In this document: piece after piece, positions 59,645-64,000 of the stretch | Layout of the letters: each line of letters begins with the position of its first letter | How positions within the stretch are numbered: the stretch's first letter is position 1 | Assembly (NCBI GenBank): GCA_030645915.1 | Contig: JAUSNO010000038.1 | Span: forward strand, 186,001 to 250,000 | Direction of reading: 5' to 3' | DNA: 64,000 nucleotides | Source: Undibacterium sp. | GTDB lineage: Bacteria; Pseudomonadota; Gammaproteobacteria; Burkholderiales; Burkholderiaceae_D | Translations under genes and position numbers: made by a program | Notes under the pieces: model-generated | Told to the model about the DNA's origin: nothing | The model's input: only the letters and a program-made list of their open reading frames with translations | The model's database searches: none

Positions 59645-61517
59645 AGGTCTGCACCTCTATTGTTTGACGCGCTGTTGCTTCACTGGCGCTGATTGACACG
59701 CTCTTAACGACACCTATAATCGCAGTGCCGTCGACATAACGAACCAGCGTGCCTGGATCGATAATTCCCGTCTCTGGCAACACTGGCAGGCTGAGCGAAT
59801 ATGTTGCAGAGCGCCCCGTATCGGCTAACAGAGAAAGACCGCGCTGTCTGGCAGCTATCGCATCGGTAATTAATGCATCAGTCACCATTGGGGCGATCAC
59901 ATCACCAGCCGACCCAATACGCTTAACGTGTCCTAAAACGCCGCCAGCAGTAGATCCGCTGATGTAAATCGCGTTATATGCAGGCTTATCGATCCATGCA
60001 ATCGACTCTTTAACGATCGCTGCAGATGGCAACTCCAGATCAGGCGTGGCGGCGTTCCATTCCCATGGCTTAGCTGGGAAGCGTGGCCGCACCCGCAATG
60101 TCTTATTGACCGGATCTGGCTGGATGAATGCGCCAGCTGCAGCTGCAATGGTTGTCACCGCCCCCATGTAAGAGCCTTGGTAAGTCCAGACGCCGGAAGG
60201 TACCAGCCAATCATCAATGCGCCAATCGACCGCCCAACCCAGCGTTACACCGTTAAACATGAGCGCATCATTCATCAACTGCTGGGCTGTTCTATCGATG
60301 GTATTGGTGAAGCTTAGGATCGGGCTGTATGGGTCTGCCAGCATGGCCGATTGGCCTCTGCCTGTCACCGTAATCGATGACTTACCAAATATGCGATCGC
60401 GTTGAATACCCTCTGCCAGCAGTAAATAAACGCTGCCATTAATGGTCGCCTCCAATATCACTGGGTCACCAGATACACCAGGCTCTATCAAAGGCAGTGT
60501 TGCTGCTGGTAGCGAGGCAGAGAATCCCCATGTCCAACTGTCCATATCAATATTGAGACTGAGGGACACGTCCGGCAAAATGTGGTTGCCATCCACGCGT
60601 CTTAAGCTAACTTCATTGATCACGATATAGGTTCTCCTGAATGGTACGACCTGAGTTGCTGGTGGCACCGCATGTGCGGCGCAATAAAACAAGATGTCGG
60701 TGCTGTTGACATAAGGATCTGAAAACAGCAATGGAACATTCAATCCATGCGGCGGGTGATAGCACACCTCTGCGGGTATGACTGGCGTTACCCATGTATA
60801 GGTACCAGGAGGCGGTTTTTTGGCGTTTTGCCAATGGCTTGTTTTGCTGATTGCCAAAAATTTGGCCTTGCCAGCGCGTGTCGTAATGTCTTTTTGTTTT
60901 TTAACAGCTAAGCCCCATGTTGATGCAATGGTTGGCCTAGGCACTCTTAATTTATCTTGATATGAAGATTGCACCTGATGAGCAACAGGTATGGCGACTT
61001 GGTTTTTCGACTGGCTCGCATTGCGCAATCTAAGCATGCTAGAAAAGATACTTTTTCGTTCGCTTTTAACCTGGTCGGCTTCTTTCCAAGACGTTGAATT
61101 GTTTGCCTTAGTCGATATTGCTGACAATATCACCATCGAAGTTGAATTACTCATGACGCTACCAGGCTGCCACACAGACTGTTTATCCGTATGAATATGG
61201 TCTACCGATTCGACACGATCTTCAGTTGCCTTTGCCAGCACGCTTGCAATGTTCCATTTATTGGCAGCCTCACCAGCTGGACCACGATAGACAGCGTTGT
61301 CATACACCATACTTGCACTCATGGCGGGTACCGGCACTGTGGCGACGATAGCTAACTTTGCGACATCAATGATATGGCCTGATACAGTTGGCGGCGGCAC
61401 AACCGCTGACATCGTTAAATACGAATACGTGATCGCAGCTTCATCGCCCGCGCCAAACGTTAAGTTGACAGGGTGAACTGTGTTTAACGCACTCGCAAAT
61501 AGTAAGTCAGTTGCCAC
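59637..61517 (-). CDS. Phage tail protein (626 aa), probable tail-tip/hub component
   Basis: A large structural protein. The N-terminal region begins TDLLFASALNTVHPVNLTFGAG, a style seen in tail-tip proteins of transposable siphophages. The middle carries Lys/Ser-rich stretches, and the C-terminal 250 residues look like a hub or baseplate domain (IQPDPVNKTLRVRPRFPAKPWEW, SLLADTGRSATYSLSLP). The start is GTG, four bases after the upstream gene. It lies between the small tail genes and the 73-residue gene. Confidence 0.75.
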   Translation of the reverse strand: MATDLLFASALNTVHPVNLTFGAGDEAAITYSYLTMSAVVPPPTVSGHIIDVAKLAIVATVPVPAMSASMVYDNAVYRGPAGEAANKWNIASVLAKATEDRVESVDHIHTDKQSVWQPGSVMSNSTSMVILSAISTKANNSTSWKEADQVKSERKSIFSSMLRLRNASQSKNQVAIPVAHQVQSSYQDKLRVPRPTIASTWGLAVKKQKDITTRAGKAKFLAISKTSHWQNAKKPPPGTYTWVTPVIPAEVCYHPPHGLNVPLLFSDPYVNSTDILFYCAAHAVPPATQVVPFRRTYIVINEVSLRRVDGNHILPDVSLSLNIDMDSWTWGFSASLPAATLPLIEPGVSGDPVILEATINGSVYLLLAEGIQRDRIFGKSSITVTGRGQSAMLADPYSPILSFTNTIDRTAQQLMNDALMFNGVTLGWAVDWRIDDWLVPSGVWTYQGSYMGAVTTIAAAAGAFIQPDPVNKTLRVRPRFPAKPWEWNAATPDLELPSAAIVKESIAWIDKPAYNAIYISGSTAGGVLGHVKRIGSAGDVIAPMVTDALITDAIAARQRGLSLLADTGRSATYSLSLPVLPETGIIDPGTLVRYVDGTAIIGVVKSVSISASEATARQTIEVQTYG

Positions 61518-61521
61518 GGTA

Positions 61522-61935
61522 TCAGCCGCCCTCGGCTATCAGTGCAGAAACCAAGACGACGAAGCCACCCGCGAAGACGGTTGAATTATCGACCAGATAG
61601 TCAGCAATAGCGGCATCTGGGTCACCTGGCATGCGGACATCACCATCCATCACAAAATTATCGTCACCATCGGCAGTGCGGCACCAGTCGATCAAACCAC
61701 TGCTAGCAACCTGTGACGGCCCCGACACAGACAGATGCAGACCAGCGGCATCGACGGTACCGCAAGGGTAAGTGAGGTCAAAACTGCATAATGGCGCAGC
61801 GGCGGGTGCAGCTCCTTTAGCTACCCGCGGGGCAGCATAACAATGCATTTTCGCTGCGGTTCCGGCAGCATCAATATCGGCTTTTCTGGCATTAGACACT
61901 GACTGTTTTTGACGCGATGAAATACCTAAAGTCAT
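61522..61935 (-). CDS. Phage structural protein (137 aa), unknown
   Basis: A 137-residue protein; ATG start overlapping the upstream 120-residue gene by 4 bp. It has a long Ala/Gly-rich N-terminal half (GTAAKMHCYAAPRVAKGAAPAAAP) and a beta-rich C-terminal half. No named family recognised; a tail role is inferred from its place between tail genes. Confidence 0.65.
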   Translation of the reverse strand: MTLGISSRQKQSVSNARKADIDAAGTAAKMHCYAAPRVAKGAAPAAAPLCSFDLTYPCGTVDAAGLHLSVSGPSQVASSGLIDWCRTADGDDNFVMDGDVRMPGDPDAAIADYLVDNSTVFAGGFVVLVSALIAEGG

Positions 61936-62294
61936 GCGACCTCCGGCATGATGCTGTCTTTAATGACTGCGTTAAAATTGCCGGTGTGGTCGTGCGAAAC
62001 TACGTAATAAAGCTGGATAGCAAGCCCCGCGAACGCATACGACCCATCCGCCGCGCTCCACATTTCACGCACCAGCATGCCGTCTATTTTACGGTGCAAA
62101 CGTACGCGTCTAGCTACCGGAGTGTCCGGCGAACCTTTATCCTTTACCGTACCGGAAACTATACCCCGCCCCCCGTGGTTCACGTCCCGAAACATAATGG
62201 GTAGTCTGGTACCTTTAAAGTTTACGGCGGGACGAGTGACGCGTGCCAGCGCCACCAACGTAGACGCTAACACCGCTTTTGTGTGGGACGCCAT
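61932..62294 (-). CDS. Phage structural protein with carboxypeptidase-like beta domain (120 aa)
   Basis: The segment RGIVSGTVKDKGSPDTPVARRVRLHRKIDGMLVREMWSAADGSYAFAGLA has the look of a carboxypeptidase regulatory/Ig-like beta sandwich found in tail proteins. Its stop overlaps the next gene by 4 bp, and it starts 3 bp after the 393-residue gene. Base usage here is unlike neighbouring tail genes. Confidence 0.65.
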   Translation of the reverse strand: MASHTKAVLASTLVALARVTRPAVNFKGTRLPIMFRDVNHGGRGIVSGTVKDKGSPDTPVARRVRLHRKIDGMLVREMWSAADGSYAFAGLAIQLYYVVSHDHTGNFNAVIKDSIMPEVA

Positions 62295-62297
62295 ACC

Positions 62298-63479
62298 CTA
62301 CCCCCAGGGTCCAGTAATGTCGAAAAACATAACCCCTATAAGCGGGGAACCCCCACAGGTAACAGCCTTTAGCGTTCGCCCAGGAAGCCCCGTTACCCCC
62401 ATTACGGAATCCCTAGTAGCGAATTGCCCGTCCGCTACAGCTTGAGGACATCCGTACGCCCCAGGCACGCTCCCCCTGAGTGTCCCCGCCATGCCCTCCA
62501 CAATGAACTGGGGGGACACGTACAATCCCCCGTCGGCATAGTTAGGGTATGGGATAGTCGCGTTACTTCCTCCTGAGTCCCACGCCAGCGTAGAGGGGCA
62601 CGGGTGCACGAAGTTTCTTTTTAGCTGAAGCGAATATCCCAAGGCGGTGTAACTTCGGGACATATACCATTCTGCCAAGGTGTTGGGTGACGACCCCCAA
62701 AGCTGGTTAGCCGTAACTGCGCCGCCCGAGGATACGTTACCCAACATGCCCGTAACAAAAGAACAAAACGCGTCCCCCGCTTTAAGCGAAACGCAGTCCC
62801 CGAAAGCGGTAATTTCATTGCTAGTCAGGTATGAGTCCTGATACGTCCGAGAAAACGAAAAAAACTTACCATTGGCCACTAATACCCAGCCTCTAGCAGC
62901 TGACGTGGTTAGGTTACTCTTAGACCACCACAACCCCCCCGTTCTTTGCAATTCCGTAGGGAACCCCGCGGTCCCGGTATCCACGTCCACCATGCTTTCG
63001 TACCCCATCACGCGGGCTGTTTGTGTGGTAGCGTCGTTCACCCTTAGATAGTGCCCTGTTGCCGTTACGTCGGTGGCTTTGTACGCAGCTTTGTTCGTGC
63101 CAGAAAACGCCTTAGACCATCCGGCCGGTGCCATTTTTACGGTAATAGTTCCAGTTGCCGTCTGGTCGGTTATGCCCGTGGTGGCGAACGACGCCGAGTT
63201 AGACCCTACGGCCGTGATTTTCTGTTCGCCGTTTAACGCGGCAGGGGTAGCGCCTGTAACCAGCACCACCGCGCCCACTTCGCCGGTAATTCCCGTGCTG
63301 ACGTTGATCGTTGCCACATTGGATGCAACAACTAGGCTATCCACGCTTTTTAACGCGAAACCATTCACTAGGCACGCATCTAACACCGCAATCAGCGAGC
63401 CCGCTAAACCGCTTAAAACGGGCGCGCCAACCATGCCTGAATGAAAATATTTAACGCTTGTATCTACCGGTGAAGTCAT
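62298..63479 (-). CDS. Phage tail-region protein (393 aa), unknown
   Basis: An uncharacterised structural-type protein beginning MTSPVDTSVKYFHSGMVGAP. The first 110 residues contain a beta repeat domain (VVASNVATINVSTGITGEVGAVVLVTG). The later part is Gly/Ser/Tyr-rich (WWSKSNLTTSAARGWVLVANGKFF), suggesting a beta-structured virion protein. Its coding sequence contains many CCC/GGG runs and rarely used codons compared with the flanking tail genes, pointing to a module of different origin. It lies between two tail genes with short gaps. Confidence 0.7.
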   Translation of the reverse strand: MTSPVDTSVKYFHSGMVGAPVLSGLAGSLIAVLDACLVNGFALKSVDSLVVASNVATINVSTGITGEVGAVVLVTGATPAALNGEQKITAVGSNSASFATTGITDQTATGTITVKMAPAGWSKAFSGTNKAAYKATDVTATGHYLRVNDATTQTARVMGYESMVDVDTGTAGFPTELQRTGGLWWSKSNLTTSAARGWVLVANGKFFSFSRTYQDSYLTSNEITAFGDCVSLKAGDAFCSFVTGMLGNVSSGGAVTANQLWGSSPNTLAEWYMSRSYTALGYSLQLKRNFVHPCPSTLAWDSGGSNATIPYPNYADGGLYVSPQFIVEGMAGTLRGSVPGAYGCPQAVADGQFATRDSVMGVTGLPGRTLKAVTCGGSPLIGVMFFDITGPWG

Positions 63480-63503
63480 TTGTATTTCTCCTATTAAGGG
63501 TGA

Positions 63504-64000
63504 TTAAGGGCGATCAATATCGCCGCGAATCAAAATCGTGAATGCGTCATCTTGTGCAGTCGCTGGACCTTGCTGAATGGTACGAGTGACCCATACTGGA
63601 TATAGGGCACCAACTGTATTGAATCTCAACACATTACCGGCTGCCCAGCCTGTGCCCCAGCCTATTGCGGGGATAGAAAAGTAAGCTGAACCATGCGAAG
63701 GATTGATCGGTGAGCAGTCCGCTGCAGTGTTGCCGGTTGCGATAACACCAACGTGCTCGCCAATCACTTCAAAACTGTTTGTATTTGTAAAGCGGATCAC
63801 CCAACGCTCACTAATTGCGCCACCGTTTGTCACAGCAATGGGGGCAAGCACATCGTTAAATGTGGCGGTGGCAGCAGAGCCGACTTGTGTATCGGTAAAG
63901 AGTGAATTCCACGTTGCCTGATCAAATATCAACGGGACTCGCGCTTTCATGTCAGCAACAATGAGGGCTGAGCTAATGAATGAGCCAATGGGGAAATCAT
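63504..64000 (-). CDS. Phage protein, start outside the window (partial)
   Basis: A tail-region protein whose C-terminal 148 residues from an internal Met are MKARVPLIFDQATWNSLFTD onward. The frame remains open through that Met to the window edge, and the upstream residues (DFPIGSFISSALIVAD) look like real protein. The true start therefore probably lies beyond 64000. No named domain recognised; position among tail genes is the only functional hint. Confidence 0.65.
   Translation of the reverse strand, partial: DFPIGSFISSALIVADMKARVPLIFDQATWNSLFTDTQVGSAATATFNDVLAPIAVTNGGAISERWVIRFTNTNSFEVIGEHVGVIATGNTAADCSPINPSHGSAYFSIPAIGWGTGWAAGNVLRFNTVGALYPVWVTRTIQQGPATAQDDAFTILIRGDIDRP

Overview
This window reads as a chromosome segment of a betaproteobacterium of the order Burkholderiales, most likely family Oxalobacteraceae and plausibly an Undibacterium-like genus. 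The grounds are gene order (smc-zipA-ligA, dapC-dapD-pilU-yffB-dapE-prmB, yceD-rpmF-plsX-fabHDG-acpP-fabF, rpoE-rseA-rseB-mucD), protein sequence character and middling GC content. This is inference from familiar protein families and gene order; no 16S gene or tRNA was seen.

Layout. 1-8195 (minus): smc, zipA, ligA, galU and def, covering chromosome organisation, division and replication. 8526-16416 (plus): a lysine/diaminopimelate operon (dapC, dapD, dapE) with the twitching ATPase gene pilU inserted, then prmB and the ABC-F gene yheS. 16567-25898: an HNH endonuclease, an Old Yellow Enzyme, a QmcA/NfeD membrane pair, the divergent ppsA/ppsR pair, and an rRNA methyltransferase-rnhB-glutaredoxin group. 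26166-30610 (minus): the sigma-E envelope stress operon, with a recognisable sigma-E promoter in front of rpoE. 30701-37230 (minus): the fatty-acid and phospholipid cluster with rpmF, which was recovered here as a short gene. 37347-40048 (plus): yceF, an RsmI-like methyltransferase and yqhD. 40116-43731 (minus): a little-known operon of a J-domain protein and three acidic unknown proteins beside slyD. 44038-48767: a truncated rlmI, a nitronate monooxygenase and a DUF5916-type outer-membrane protein. 48852-52839 (minus): a complete cytochrome bd operon (gbsR-like regulator, cydP, cydA, cydB, cydX).

52840-57900 is an accessory zone. It holds an AT-rich gene for a coiled-coil membrane protein of unknown function, a zinc-sensing diguanylate cyclase, a small Cys-rich protein, an XRE-like regulator and a 2OG-Fe(II) oxygenase. 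Four copies of a 50-60 bp palindromic repeat and a perfect inverted-repeat element lie between them.

57910-64000 is the right end of a Mu-like transposable prophage lying in reverse orientation and running off the window. A candidate terminus begins at 57910 with three 16-bp direct repeats arranged like transposase-binding sites. It is followed by a small ORF, a DNA adenine methylase, its Com-type translational activator, and tail genes. The com-methylase pair at the right end matches the position of com-mom in Mu, with an adenine methylase in place of mom.

The most unusual items are the prophage terminus and com-dam pair, the J-domain/SlyD-linked operon of unknown proteins, the AT-rich coiled-coil membrane gene, and three separate families of short intergenic repeats. 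One repeat copy supplies the C-terminus of CydP just before cydA.
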